Assembly: GCF_004115265.2 (NCBI RefSeq) | Contig: NC_046289.1 | Span: forward strand, 98,445,688 to 98,509,687 | Length of the DNA: 64,000 nt | Source of the DNA: Rhinolophus ferrumequinum | Taxonomy: Eukaryota; Chordata; Mammalia; Chiroptera; Rhinolophidae | Direction: 5' to 3' | In this document: positions 24,555 to 37,423 of the stretch, piece by piece | How the letters are laid out: the number at the start of each line of letters is the position of its first letter | How positions within the stretch are numbered: position 1 is the first letter of the stretch | Notes under the pieces: model-generated | Database searches by the model: none | Told to the model about the DNA's origin: nothing | The model's input: the letters and a program-made list of their open reading frames with translations, nothing else | Position numbers and translations under genes: made by a program

Positions 24555-26035
24555 CAAGCATGTTTTTTTTTAATTGAGGTATAAGTTACACTGAGTGACG
24601 AAGAAGAACCTTCAATGAACTATTTAATTAGTTTTGCTCGACACTAATGTTTCCTTCACCTCGGAAAGTCCCCTCATGCTCCTGCACAGTCACTCTCGCC
24701 CCCTCCAGAAACATCCACTGTTCTAATTTTTATCATTATTAATTTTGCCCATTCTAGAATTTCATGTAAATGGAATTATAACACAATGTACTTTTTATAA
24801 AAATTCAAGTTTATTGGGGTGACAATAGTTAGTAAAGTTACATAGGTTTCAAGTGTACAATTCTGTATTACAGCATCTATACATCACATTATGTGTTCAC
24901 CACCCAGAACACAATGTACTTTTATGTGTCTGGTTTCTTTCAGCATAATGTTTTTGAGATTCTTCCATATAGTCATTTACACCAGCAGTCTATTTCTTTT
25001 TATTACTTAGTAGTATTTCATTGTATGACTATACCACAGTTTGTTTATTCTCCTTTTGATGGGCATCTGGATTGTTTTCAGTTTGGAATGATTATGAATA
25101 AAACCGCTATAAACATTGTTATGCAAGACTTTTGTGTACATATGTTTTTATTTCTTTAGCAGTGGAATTGTTGGGTCATAGGGTTGATATATATTTAACT
25201 TTTTAAGAAACCATCAGTTTTCCAAAGTGATTACTTCATTTTACAATTCCACCAGCAATGCATGAGAGTTCCAGTGGCTCCACATCCACAACACTTAGTG
25301 TTATAAATTGTAAAATCTTTTTCATTTTAGCCATTCTATCAGGAATGTAGTAGCACCTGATTGTTGCTTTAATTGGCATTTCTCTGATGGCTAATGATTT
25401 TAAGCACTTTTTTCCCTCTATTTATTGCTCATTTGTATATTTTATTCTGTGAAATGTCTGAGTTTTTTGCCAATTTAAAAAATTGTGTTGCTTGTATTTT
25501 TATAATTGAGTTGCAAGACTTCTTTGTATGTTGTGCTTCAAGCCCTTCATTGGATATAAGTGTTGTGAATACGTTTTCTGTCTGTAGCTTGCCTATTTAT
25601 TGTTTTGATGGTGCTTTCTGATAAATAGAAGCTTTTTAATTTTGATGAAGTCCAATTATCAATCTTTTTTGTGGTTTATACTTTTTAGATCCTCCCTAAG
25701 AAATTATTGCTTACTCAAATGTCACAAAGATATTCTTCTAGCACTTGTAGGAGTTTCATTATTTTAGGTCCATGATCCATCTTAAATTGGGTTTTTTGTG
25801 TAGTGTGAGGTAGGGGTGGATGTCCTTTATTTCCCTGATGAATATTCAATTGTTTCATCACCATTTGTTGAGGATATTTTCCTTTCCCCCACTGAATTGC
25901 TTTGACATTTTTTAAAATCAAAAATCATTTGACTATATACGTATATGTATGGGTCTAGTCTGGACTCTGTTTGATTCCATTGGTTTATTTAATTATCCTT
26001 TCACCAATAGCACATTATCTTGGCTACAGTTTTTT
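24555..26035 (-). repeat. L1 LINE 3' fragment
   Basis: Antisense L1 from its 3' end at the left ('ttaattgaggtataagttac') through 'agtatttcattgtatgacta', 'ggaattgttgggtcataggg' and 'agaaattattgcttactcaa' to about 26035. It is interrupted by a short younger L1 copy at 24796-24907. Confidence 0.8.
24796..24907 (-). mobile_element. 112-bp 5'-truncated L1 insertion with 16-bp target duplication
   Basis: On the minus strand this is the L1 3' end ('acacttgaaacctatgtaac', 'tgtcaccccaataaac') with its A-tail at the left. The 16-base direct repeat aacacaatgtactttt at 24780-24795 and 24908-24923 is perfect, so the insertion is fairly young. Confidence 0.88.
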
Positions 26036-28384
26036 TTATTTGTTTGTTTGAAAATGTCTTTATTTTGCCTTCATATTGTGAAGAGTATTTTTGCTGGAGT
26101 AGAATTACATGTTGGCAGGTTTCTTCTTTCAGCAGCTTAAAGGTGTCATTTAGTTTCATCTAGTTTCCATAGTTTCGATGCAAAATTATCAGATCTTACT
26201 ATTGCTCCTTTGAAAGTAAAATGTCTTGATTCTCTGGTTGTTTCTAAGATTTGCCACTTAGTCTTGACCTTCAGCTATCTGACCAGTAAGTGCTTGTGTG
26301 GTTTCCTTTGTGTTTATTCTGCTTGGGTTTCACTGAGCATCTTGAATCTGTACATTGATATTTTTTATAATTTTTGCAAAGTTCGTCGTCATTTTCTCTT
26401 CCAATTCTGCTCTGTCTCATTGTCTCTCTCCTCTCTTCTGGGACTCCAATTGCACACTTTTGAACATTAGATAGTTTCCCACATGTCTCTTGTACTTGGT
26501 TCTTTCCATTCTTTTTTCTCTGTGGGCTTCAGTTTGGAAATTTAGATGTATTGACCTTACAGTTTACTAATCCTGTCTGTTACTGTTAAATCTACCCAAT
26601 AAATTTGTAATTTGAGATATTGTACTTTGCAGTTCTAGAAAGTCCACTTGATAATTTCATAGATTACAATTCTCTGTTGAAGTTTTCCTGTGAACCATTT
26701 TGTCATAGTTTCCAGTTTTCTCTTTAACATATTTGTAAGTTATTTTAAATGCCCTTTTTGCTAATTGCAATATTTAAGTCATTTGTGGGTCTTCTTCTGT
26801 TATCTTTTCTCCTCCTAAGAATGTGTGACCACATTTTCCTGCTTCTTCACGTGTCTTTCATAATTCTATATTGTAAAACAGAGATTGTATATAAATGGAC
26901 TGAGACTGAAGATGATATTTTTACTCAGATAGATTTTACCCTTTCCTTATTAGGCAGATAAGATAAGGGGCCAATCACAACAATATGATTAGAAAATGAA
27001 CTAAATTGTGGTTAGGTTGTAGCCCTGTTAGACTCAGTCTACCTCTGGTTTGATTGAGATCTCATCAAGTCTCTACCTCCTTAGCCATAAGACACTGTGG
27101 AAAATTCATTTATGCCTTTCAGAGTTTTGCACTTAGCTTTTAAGCTTCCCAACAAACATAGCTTCAAAATTTGCAAATATCATGAGAAGGAGGCCAGATG
27201 TGTGTTTGACACCTTCCCCCCCGCCCTCCCCCCCTAGAACTTTGTCTCCTAAGCACTGTGAGTCTATGGGAAATTTCACTTTCTGGTGGTTATTCTGCAC
27301 CACCCCCCACCCCACCCCCAGCTTCCTTTGCCACTCAAGCACTCAGCAAATGTTCTGTGGGAGAAAACCAGCCGTGCTTCATGGGTTCTTTTCAATCTAA
27401 GGTCTCATATATTTAATTATAGGAAATAATTGGACATCGTATCTTTAAATGTTTTATCTTCTGTTTCTTTTTTTTTTTTTTTTTTGAGACTCCTGTTAAA
27501 TGGATGTAGGTACTTATGTTGTCATTCATATCTCTTTTCGTTTCTTTATATTTTCCATTTCTAAATCCTTCCTGGATATATTATTTATGTTGGTTTCTGT
27601 CCTTACTGATCTTCCAACTCTCACATCTATTCTTTGACTAAATACAGTTTGCTCTTTATCCCATCTACTGAATTGTTTTAATGATCAATGATAATATTTG
27701 TCATTCTTAACATTTCTAGGTATTTTCTGTAATTGCCCTTCTTGCTTCTTATTTACAATGCCCTCCCTTGTGTCCTGAAGATACGTATTGTCCTTATTGT
27801 AAATTCTTCTTCTGCCAAGTCTATTCATTTTACTTCTGCTAGTCATTCGTTTGGTGGCTGTCTTTGGCTCTGAGCTCATGTTCATCTGGAAATGTCAAGT
27901 CTCTTGGCCAATGATGTGTGCTTTGGGAGGAGGAATGAGATTAAAGACCAGATTTCAGCTTTGGCTTCTTCCGGTGAAGTTCTGAGGCGAGTGCCCCAGG
28001 GTACAGAACCTCTGCGCACCTGTTCTGTTTTTCACTGTCCACAGAAAAACCCGACAATCCTGCGTTCTAGAGCACATCTCTGAGCTGTGCCCCGGTCACT
28101 CCTTTTTCCTAAGAGCTGCCTGTCTCTGTGGGTTCACTGATCCCAACCAAGGTGTGGAAGAGGAAGTAGAGACTCATCAGTGGCTGCCTGCCTGCCGTCA
28201 TTTATTGAATCTATTTCCCACCTTAACTGCCTGCAGAACTGCCTTGAGGATACCTTTCCATTTCCAGCTGGTGCTGCCCACAGAGGCGGTAGGGCAGGCT
28301 ACCTACCAGACACCTGGAGAATTGTGGAGGAAAGAAAAGTCCACGATTAGAGAGCCTTGTCCCAGATTCTCAGTCATTCTTTTT
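26036..28384. other. AT-rich intergenic with probable old LINE text
   Basis: 26040-26500 resembles antisense L1-type text ('gtctttattttgccttcata', 'tttttgctggagtagaatt'). A poly-T run lies at 27467-27485 and C-rich runs at 27218-27235 and 27300-27320. No gene recognised; 27900-28380 looks single-copy. Confidence 0.35.
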
Positions 28385-29275
28385 TTTTCAATAAGATTTT
28401 TTATTAAAATTCAGCTGACATACAATATTCTATTAGTTTCAGGTGTACATCATAGTTATTCAACAATACCCACCTGGCACTATACGGAGTTATTACCACA
28501 TTATTGATTATATTCCCTATGCAAAGAAGTGATCACCATGATAAGTCCAGCAACCATCTGACATTGTACCATGCTATCACAATATTATTGATCTTTCCCG
28601 ACTTTTTCAATTTTTCAATTAGAGTTGACATTCAAGGGAGCCCCCATTAGACTGTCAGCTGACTTCTCACCAGAAACTCTGCAGGCTGGAAGGGATTGTC
28701 AGGAAATATTCAAAGTGATGACAAGTAAGGACCTACAACCAATATTACCCAGTAAAGCTACCATTTAGAATCAAAGAACAGATAAAGAGCTTCCCAGACA
28801 AGAAAAAGCTAAAGGAGTTCATCACCACCAAACCAGTATTACAAGGAATCTTAGAGGGACTTCTTTAAGATGGGAGGGGGGTTAGGGATTGGGGAAAAGG
28901 GAAAGGGATTAAGAAGTACAAACTGGTTGTTACACAGTACTCATGGGGATGTAGGGTATAGCATAAGGAATATAGTCAATAATATTATAATAACTAGGTG
29001 TGGTGTCAGATGGGTACTAGATCTATCAAGGTGATAGATGGGAGTGGGTTGGGGGCAGGGTGAAAAATGTGAAGGCATTAAGAAATACAAATTGGTAGTT
29101 ACAAAATAGTCACGGGGATGTAAAGTATCGGGAACATAATCAATGATATGGTGATAACTATGTACAGTGCCAGGTGGTACTAGCCAGGGGGATCACTTCC
29201 TAAATTATGTAAATGTCTAACCACTATGCTGTACACTTGGAAGTAATACAAAATAATACCAAATGTCATTCACTC
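28385..29275. repeat. L1 pieces, inverted then sense
   Basis: 28385-28620 is antisense L1 3' UTR ('aattcagctgacatacaata', 'ttcaggtgtacatcatagt'). 28630-29275 is sense L1: 'gaaactctgcaggctggaag', 'caccaccaaaccagtattac', then the 3' UTR with two similar units ('catggggatgta...' and 'cacggggatgta...'), ending 'atgctgtacacttggaagta'. Confidence 0.7.
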
Positions 29276-29805
29276 TTGATATGCAGCTGTCTCCATCTCT
29301 ATGCTCTAGTATTCACCCCGTATTCAGTATTCAGATCTATCTAGCTTCTGGTTTCTCCAGGGGTTAGCTTCTAGGATACGTCACCTCTCTCTTTTGTAAA
29401 CAGTGTCTCCAGGGTTGAATTTGGGAAGGGAATCTGCAGTCCACTTACTTCAGCATCAAGATAGGAATCTGACACACCGATCTGATGTTCATCTCTAGAA
29501 ATTCCCCTGGTCTGTTAATGGTTCATCTTATTTTCTATTTCGATTGCTTTACGAGTTATTTGTGTATCTATTCTGTCATTTCAAAAGCAAGACTATGTTC
29601 TGAAAAGCTTCCCTCTCTTCATCTGAAGGATCTCATACTTAGTAAGTAAGAAGCTGGGGTCTCATACTCTTTCCCCTCATTTTTCCCATCTGTAAAATGG
29701 GAGTGAATAGACTAGACAATGTTTGAGGGCCTTTCCACCTCCCATGGGCTATCACTATGTTTGGCTCCTTTCCTTCTTCTTTTTTTTTTTTTTTAATGCA
29801 GTCAT

Positions 29806-30157
29806 TTTCATACTTTTTTTATTGGGGAATGTTGGGAAACAGTGTGTTTCTCCAGGGCCCATCAGCTCCAAGTTGTCGTCCTTCAATCTAGTTGTGGAGG
29901 GCGCAGCTCAGCTCCAAGTCCAGTTGCTGTTTTCAATTTTTAGTTGCAGGGGACGCAGCCCACCATCCCATGCGGGAATTGAACCGGCAACCTTGTTTTT
30001 GAGAGCTCCTGCTCTAACCAACTGAACCATCCAGCCGCCCCTCCAGCAGCTCAGTGGCAGCTTCAATCTAGTTGTGGAGGGCCCATGTGGGAATTGAACC
30101 GGCAACCCTTCTCTTAAGAGCTCGTGCTCTAACCAACTGAGTCATCCAGCCACCCCA
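29806..30157 (-). mobile_element. Dimeric tRNA-derived SINE
   Basis: On the minus strand two tRNA-like heads stand in tandem. The first (30157-30041) has 'gactcagttggttagagc' and 'ggttgccggttcaattccc'. The second (30040 onward) has 'ggttcagttggttagagcag' and the same B-box, followed by the standard body and an A-tail near 29812-29825. The dimeric layout matches my memory of SINEs in rhinolophoid bats. Confidence 0.85.
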
Positions 30158-30904
30158 GCTCCTTTCCTTCTTTACATTTCCCATTAGTTTGGAAATGTGG
30201 GTGGTGGCACCATATTCTTCCTGGTTTCCAGAGAGCAAAATATAGAGCTGAGAAATGAAAACTGTTTCCTCTTAGGAAAAAAAAAAAAAAGCATAAACCA
30301 GCTACAAAAACAATTCCCATAATGAACAACGAGGCTGGATGAACACAGGACTATCCTGAGAAATGTAAGCCTGGTGGCAGGGGGTGGGGACACGGAGTGA
30401 GGGGCGATTTAAAGATTTCTTGTTCTTCCCAAAACAAAGCAGACTTCCATGTTACTTTGATCTTGCCCTCTGGCCTTTCAGGGGCCCTGAAGATTCCAGA
30501 AGCTGCTGATGACTAATGTGAGAGTATAACTCTGTAGGAGATAGGGGTGCTTCTGTGTGGCCTATGATGCCAGAACACATAGTCTATAAACTGAATGACC
30601 TCCAAGAATCTTGCCCTTCAAATATTCAGTGAGGTCTCTTTGTAGGGGCAGAAGCCATCATGCTTCAGGGAAGAGCTAAATCCACTCTGAGAAGGGCCAG
30701 GGGAGTCAAAAGGACACTGGATGCTCATTCTCTTCTAAATCTGTCCTTAGACTTGTATTTGATTATTCACCCTGGGCCCTTTGGCCATAAAAGCCTGAGC
30801 CTGACAGCTCTAGAACTGAGAGGGCTGGGGTGATGGGTGGGACTTTGGAGTCTAAGAATGAGGCACAGGCAGACCTCACTCCTTGCCATCCGTGATTTTA
30901 GGTA
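30158..30904. other. Intergenic, no recognised feature
   Basis: No gene or clear repeat apart from an A-run at 30278-30292. Confidence 0.4.
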
Positions 30905-31080
30905 TATAAATCCATAGACTACTGGGCAAGGACCTCAGCTCAACCCTCATAATACAGATTGGGAAACCGAGGCTGAGAGAGGCCAAAGACTTGCCTGTTG
31001 TCACATAGTGAGTCAGTGGCTGACCTAGGATTAGAACCCAAAGCCTCTTACTCCTCTGCAGGAGTCTGATACCTGTACCC
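30905..31080 (-). repeat. MIR SINE
   Basis: An inverted MIR with 'attgggaaaccgaggctgag', 'gccaaagacttgcctgttgt', 'cacatagtgagtcagtggct' and 'gattagaacccaaagcct'. One of the clearest MIRs in the window. Confidence 0.75.
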
Positions 31081-31479
31081 AGGTGCCTCAGGTAAGTTCC
31101 TGAAGCTTCTAAGCCCCCTACTGAGTTTGAGGGAGACCCTGGGTCAGGCGTAGAGTAAGGGCTAACTGAATACGCGTGGCTGTGATGGATGCCGTGGTGG
31201 GCTGCCAGGACCCCCTCACGACTAAAGGACTTACTCCCCTGGCTGTTGGCAGTACCGCAGGAAGACGTCTCTCAGCTGTAAGCCTTCTCTGGGAACTGCC
31301 TCTGCTGAAGAAAGTAGCTGGATCACGTCATCCCCCCTTCCCAAGAGACCTACATCCGTTGACTGTTCAGTTCTTGGCTATAAAAGGCCAACCCTGGCCC
31401 CAACACAGAACAACTCTAAGGAGGTCACCTTAGCTCCAGAATCCCTATGGGGGTGGCCAGGTCATTTGTTAAGACTGTA
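31081..31479. other. Intergenic, no recognised feature
   Basis: Single-copy-looking sequence upstream of the RPL4 retrocopy; no gene recognised. Confidence 0.4.
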
Positions 31480-32880
31480 TCATTTTCCTGTGGGAGCCAC
31501 CGGGTTGAGGGGAGTGTGGCCACCTCCTCTCCCGCCATGGCATGTGATCATTCACTGATATTGGTGTACTCTGAAAAGGGGGAATCATCTGGCAAAAATG
31601 TCACTTTGCCTGCTGTGTTCAAGGCTCCTATTTAACCAGATGGTGTGAAGTTGTTCAGATGGTGTGAAGTTGTTCACACCAACTTGTGCAGAAACAATGG
31701 AGAGCCAGCCCTATGCTGTCAGTGAATTAGCAGTGCTGAGTCGTGGGGTCCTGGAAGAGCTGTTGCTCGAATTCCCAGAGTTCAAGGTGGTGGGACTCGT
31801 CGTTCTGGCCAGGGTGCCATGGCAATATGTGTCGTGGGGCCACATGTGTGCACCAACCAAAACCTGCCACCGTTGGCACCGCAGACTGAACACAGCACAG
31901 ACACAATATGCCATCTGCTCTGCCCTGGCAGCCTCGGCCTTTCCAGCGCTGGTCATGTCTGAAGGTCATGGTATTAAGGAAGTTCCTGAACTGCTTGGGT
32001 GCTTGAAGGTAAAATTGAAGGGTACAGAAACCAAGGAGGCTGTTTTGCTCCTTAAGGAGCTTAAGGCCTGGAATGATATCAACAAGGTCTGTGCCTCTCA
32101 GTGAATGACAGCTGGCAAGGGCAAAATGAGAAACCGTCGTCGTATCCAGTGCAGGGGACCGTGCATCTTCTCTAGTGCGGACAATGGCATCATCAAAGCC
32201 TTCAGAAACACCCCTGGAATCACTCTGCTGGATGTAAGCAAACCGAGCATTTTGACACTTGCTCCTGGTGGGCACAGCAGCCATTTCTGCATTTGGGCCG
32301 ACAGTGCTTTCTGCAAGTTGGATGATCCGTGTGACACTTGGCATAAAGCTGTCTCCTTCAAGAGTAACTGCCACCTTCCCATGTACAAGACGCTCAATGC
32401 AGACCTGAGCAGGATCTGGAAATGCCCAGAGATCCAAAGAGCCCTCCGAGCACAGTGCGAGACGATTCATCGCAGAGTCCTGAAGAAGAATCCACTGAAA
32501 AACCTAAGAATCACGCTGAAGCTAAACCCACACGCAGAGACCATGCGTGGGAACCCATCCTTCACCGGGCCGAGAACCACCAGCTCTGGTGGATAAAGCC
32601 TCAGCGGTGCTAGAAGTCAAGTCACAGGAGAAGGGGGTTCCCGGCAAGAAGCCAGCGATAGGGAAGAAAGGAATGAAGGCTATTGGCATTACGAGGCAGA
32701 AGAAGCCTTTGGGGGGAACTAAAGGCTGCTGCTACCAAGAAAACAGCAGCTGAGACAAAGCCCACAGAAAAGAAACCCGCCACAGAAGAAAAGAAGCCTG
32801 AGGCATAACCTTAAAACTTGTTTATTCCTTAAAAGTCAAATCACTTTGGACAGCTCGGTTTGAATAAAAACCTGATCAAA
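31480..32880 (+). pseudogene. RPL4P: Processed pseudogene of ribosomal protein L4
   Basis: An intronless copy of RPL4 mRNA. It begins with 5' UTR-like text, an ATG at 31537 ([20 protein letters not shown] then [12 protein letters not shown]; human RPL4 starts [20 protein letters not shown]), and runs to a stop at 32806-32808. A 3' UTR follows with AATAAA at 32863-32868. Recognisable blocks in order are [21 protein letters not shown]-like, [24 protein letters not shown] and [14 protein letters not shown]. It is dead: a stop follows APIF-region codon 33, a 19-bp tandem duplication (31637-31655 and 31656-31674) shifts frame, and a TGA at 32102 replaces an Arg codon. The poly-A tail has decayed and I found no target duplication. 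A 247-codon antisense frame (32470-31727) is a shadow. Confidence 0.95.
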
Positions 32881-33734
32881 GAGGCAATGAGAAACATGAA
32901 AAATCACACAAACAAACAAACAGACTGTACTGTGGTCCAACTTCTCCCTCTGCCCAGTCCGTTTCCTCCCTTTTCTCCCCGGCATCGAGCCTAAGATCAT
33001 CCCTAACAAACTTCCAGCACACTAACCTCCATTTCAGAGTCTGCCTCCCAAGAACCCATCCCGACACACTTGGGTTGAATTACAGTCATAAGGAAGCCAG
33101 ACCTTGGGAAGGAGCGGGGTCAGGTGGTTTCAGTCACGGTGAGAGAGCAGCTGAAGACACATGGGTCAGGAGGTAGGGCACAGACTCTGGACTACACGGC
33201 TGGGGTTCCTTCCTCCCTGTCACAGCTCTCTGCCCTGTCGTGATCATGCCTGCAGTCCCAAAGAAGGGGGAGAGGGCATGTGATTATTGCTGTTCCAAAC
33301 TGATCTCTCGTCACTATTTAAAAACCATGCTATGTGTCCCGGAGGATCCATCTCTCCCATTGTTCACAGCCGCGATCCAAAAACGGTCACCCTTTTCCTT
33401 AGGCTCCTCCCACTCTCGCTTCCCTTGCTCTCAGAAGATGAGCTTGCCTTATCCTTCCCCCACTCCTGTGGGGCCTCCACTGATTTTGCATCTCTCATTC
33501 TTATCACCCCGTTGTCACCTCCTTCCCTGCTGTCCAAGGAAGGAGTGGCTCTCCCCACACTCTGAATCCTGTCCCTTTCTGTCTTTTCAAAGGTCTCTCT
33601 GTGCCAAGTATCATACCCCTTCTTTTTCAGGGTACTTATCTTCTTCCTCTGTCTTTCTACCTTCGCACGGACACACAAACATACTCAGATCTTGAGAAAA
33701 GCACTGCAATCTTTTCTCATCCATGTGTTCTTCA
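32881..33734. other. Intergenic, no recognised feature
   Basis: No gene recognised. 33240-33695 is an open plus-strand frame of 151 codons in pyrimidine-rich sequence (Ser/Pro/Leu-rich product); I regard it as chance. Confidence 0.4.
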
Positions 33735-35090
33735 ACTAGTGGTCCTTCCATTCACCCATCCATCCACTTAATAAGCTCTAATTGAACACCTACTATGTGC
33801 TGGACTCTAGATGCAGGAGTACAGTAGTGAAAAAAAGAAAGTCCCAATTCTCATGGAACTTATATTGTATGGAGGGAGATAGAAAATAAATGCATAAATG
33901 ACAAATATATAATATTGATGGAGAATAATTAAGTGCTAAGTGGGAAAAATCAAACAGAGTAAAGAAGTTTGGGACGACTAGGGATGGTGGGTAGGTGGGT
34001 ACCACTTTATATTGGGTGGTCAGGGAAGGCCTCCCTGGTAAGGTAACATTTGAACAGACAGACCTGGAGAAAGTAAGGAAATTAGTTATATGGAAAACTG
34101 AGGTAAGAGTGTCCCAATCAGGAAGGAGAGCAAGTGCAAAGGTCCTGAGGCAAACAGGCCTGGTGAATTCAAGGAACAGCCAGGAAAAGAGCATGAAGTA
34201 AAGAAAAAAAGAGGGACCGTGGCAGGAGACGAGATCAGAAGGATAGCAGGGGGCAGGTCATGTGGGCTGTATAGGCCAATTTAGACTCAGCTTTTACCCT
34301 GGAGAAATTTGAGTGGAGGAACAATAATTTGCCCATGTTTTAAAGGATCACTCCAGCTGCTGTGTAGAAAGTAAACTGTAGTGAGAAAAGATGGAAGCAA
34401 AACGACCAATTAGGAGGCTATTGCAATACAGGTAAGTGATGGGAATGGCTTGGACCAGGGGGTAGCTGTGGAGATGAAGAGAGGTCATCAGTTTCTGAAT
34501 CTATTTTGAAGGTAGATCCAGTGGGATTGGTGATGTGGGATTCGCAAAGAAGAGAAATATTAAGAACAACTACAAGATTTTTGGCCTGAGTTACTTGGAA
34601 GAATGGAGTTGCCATCACCTGAGATGGGAAGGCTCTAAGAGAAATGGTTAATTTTGGTTTTGTGTTGTTTTGGTTTCTTTGGTGGTGGAGGGGTGAAATG
34701 GAAATTATGAGTTTAATTAGAGACAAATGGAGATGTCTAGTAGGCAGCTGGAAACACAGAATTCAAGGACAGTCCAAGTTGGAGATTTGAATTGGAGAGC
34801 TGAAGGGAAGAGTGGGTGTAGATCCAGAATAAAAGAGTTCTGAGTCCTGAGTCCTGGGGTTCTCCAACATGAAGGAGTTGGGGAGAAGAGAAGGACCCAG
34901 CATAGGAGATAGAAGGAGCAACCAGTGAGGTGAGAAGAAAAGCAAGACAGGGGAGTTCTAGAAGCAGAAAGTATTTCAGGAAAGAAATCGATTGAATCAG
35001 GGAAGAGAGTGAAAAGGTCGACGACGTAGGGGAGAGGGAGAGTGGCTGCAGTGACACCCGTGAGTAGTTGAGAGTGCACGAGAGGAAGGC
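33735..35090 (-). repeat. Long L2-type LINE relic
   Basis: Reads as a reversed L2 from its 3' end at the left ('aacacctactatgtgctgga', 'ctcatggaacttatattgta') through 'ggtcagggaaggcctccctg', 'aaggtcctgaggcaaacagg', 'ggatcactccagctgctgtg', 'gaggctattgcaatacagg' and 'tggagatgtctagtaggcag'. At 1.3 kb it is the longest such relic here. Confidence 0.6.
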
Positions 35091-35120
35091 GGCCTCAGCA
35101 GGAGCACCCACCCTCTCCCA

Positions 35121-35135
35121 CAGCGCCAGGGGGCA
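35121..35135 (+). promoter_or_regulatory. CTCF-like motif (weak)
   Basis: The sequence around 'gcgccagggggcagg' agrees with about 12 of 15 positions of the CTCF core (CCASYAGRKGGCRSY). Plus orientation. Sequence match only. Confidence 0.3.
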
Positions 35136-35521
35136 GGCAGAGGATGTGGGCCCAGATGCTTTTTCTCCTCTCCCAATTCTGTTCTTCTAAAGGATGCCTT
35201 TCCCCTTCTGCCTCTATCAGCTGACGCCTCTCCTGACCTCAGACCCATAAAGTGCACCACAAGGGTAATCTTCCGAATTGTGCATTGTCTTCGAGAAATG
35301 CCAGACCTGGGCCAGTCCCTGATGCTGTTCACTTGCCAAATTCTCTCCATGTTTCAAGGACAGCTATAAGCCACCTTCTCTAGGAACCCTTCCCTGACCT
35401 CCACAGCCCAGGCCACACTGCTCCTCGGCCCGACTTCCTCCTCCTACTCCAACACTGGCATTGACCAGCATCTTTGTAGACCTAGGACGGATGTCCTCTT
35501 CAGCTGCTTTTCCACTTATGA

Positions 35522-35536
35522 CCAGGAGGGGGCGGA
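35522..35536 (+). promoter_or_regulatory. CTCF-like motif
   Basis: ccaggagggggcgga agrees with 13 of 15 positions of the CTCF core. Plus orientation, intergenic, about 5 kb before CD276 exon 1. Binding is inferred from sequence alone. Confidence 0.4.
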
Positions 35537-35570
35537 GGGTAGCAAGTGCCTGTGTCAAAAAGAGCAGGGA

Positions 35571-37423
35571 GAAATGTCTACTCAGGTCCCCTGCCCATTA
35601 TTAAATAGTATTGTTTGATTTTTTTGGTGTTAAGTTGTATGAGTTCCTTATATATTTTAGATATTAACCCCTTATCAGATGTGTCATTGGTGAATATCTT
35701 TTCCCATTCAGTAGGTTGACTTTTCGTTTTGTTGATGGTTTCCTTTGCTGTGCAAAAACTTTTTAGTTTGATGTAGTCCATTTGTTGATTTTTTATTTTG
35801 TTTCCCTTGCCCAAGGAGCCATATCCAAAAAGATATTGATAAGAACAATGTCAGAGAGTTTACTGCCCATGTTTTCTACTAGGAGTTTTAAGGTTTGGGG
35901 TCTTACATTTAAATCTTTAATCCATTTTGAATTTATTCTTGTATGTGGTATAAGAAAGTGATCCAGTTATGTTCTTTTGCATGTGTCTGTTCAGTTTTCC
36001 CAACACCATTTATTGAAGAGACTGTCTTTACCCCATTGTATATTCTTGCCTCCTTTGTCATAGATTAATTGACCATTATTAGTCGGCCATTAAATAGAAT
36101 GAAATCTTGCCATTTGTGACAACATGGATGGACCTAGAGGGTATTATGTTAAGTGAAATAAGTCAGACAAAGACAAATACCATATGATTTCATTATATGT
36201 GGAATATAAAAAACAGAATAAATGAACAAACAAACTCACAGATACAGAGAACACTTGGATGGTTGCCAGTTGGGAGGGGGGTTGAGAGATGGGTGAAAAA
36301 GTGAAGGGATTAGGAAATACTAATTGCCAGTTATAAAAATAGTCATGGGGATGTAAAGTACAGCACAGGGAATGTAGTCAATAATACTGTAATAACTACG
36401 TATGGTGCCAAGTGGGTACTAGACTTATCAGAGTGATCACTTTGTAAGTTACATAAATGTCTAATCACTACGTTGTACACCAGAAACTAATGTAATATTG
36501 TATGTCATCTGTAATTGAAAAAAAAAATTTTAAATTAGTTTCCGGTGTACAAAACAATGCAATAGTTAGACATTTGCCCCCCTCACGAAGTGGTACTCCT
36601 CCCCCCACAATCTGTTGCCCCTCTGACATCGTATATATCTATCACAGTTCCATTGACTCCATTCCCTATGTTGTACTCCACATCCTGTGACTATATATAT
36701 ATTAAATTATAGTTGACATACAATATTATTCAGCTTCAACTTCAGGTGTGCACTGCAGAGGTTAAGCATCTACACCGTCCATGACGTGGTCTCCCTAAGG
36801 GGACATGTGCCCATCTGACACCCTACAAAATCTTTACCTTATTGATTATATTCCCCAGACTGTCTTTCATATCCCGTGGCAATATTGTAGTTACCAATAT
36901 ATGCTGTCTAAACCCTTCCCCTTCTCCCTCATCCCCCCTCTTACCTTCTAGCAACCATCAGTTTCTCCTCTATATCTGACACTATTCCTGTTTACTTTGC
37001 TCATTAATTCAGTTCTTTCGATTCCACATATAAGTGAGATCATATGGTATTTGTCTTTCTCCGTCTGACTTATTTCACTTAGCATAATGTTCTCTAGGTC
37101 CATCCATATCGTTGCAAATGATAAGATTTCATTCTTCTTTATAGCTGAGTAATACTCCATTGTATAAATGTACCACAGTTTTTTAATCCAGTCATTCTAC
37201 TGATGGGCATTTTGGTTGTTTCCATGTCTTGGCTATTGTGAACAGCACTGAAATAAACATAGGGGTGCATATGGTTTTCGAATTAGCATCTTGGATTTCT
37301 CTGGATAGGTACCTAAGAATAAAATTGCTGGGTCATAAGGTAGTTCCATTTCCAATTTTTTGAGATACCTCCATACTGATTTCCATAGTGGCTGCACTGA
37401 AAATATTTTTAATTAAAAAAATA
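35571..37423. repeat. Compound L1 block, tail-to-tail, within a 10-bp direct repeat
   Basis: Three L1 pieces abut: antisense (about 35595-36075), sense 3' end (about 36082-36530, ending in an A-run), and antisense again from its 3' end (about 36530-37400, with 'cataatgttctctaggtcca' and 'gagtaatactccattgtata'). The first two form a 5'-inverted L1. The direct repeat agagcaggga occurs at 35561-35570 and 37424-37433, just outside the block. Confidence 0.75.

Noticed and set aside
29930-30157. tRNA-like A and B boxes, possible tRNA genes (also at 16010 and 21163)
   Set aside because: They belong to SINE heads with SINE bodies and A-tails; no complete cloverleaf was found.
31727-32470. A 247-codon open frame on the minus strand
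   Set aside because: It is the exact antisense of the RPL4 processed pseudogene.
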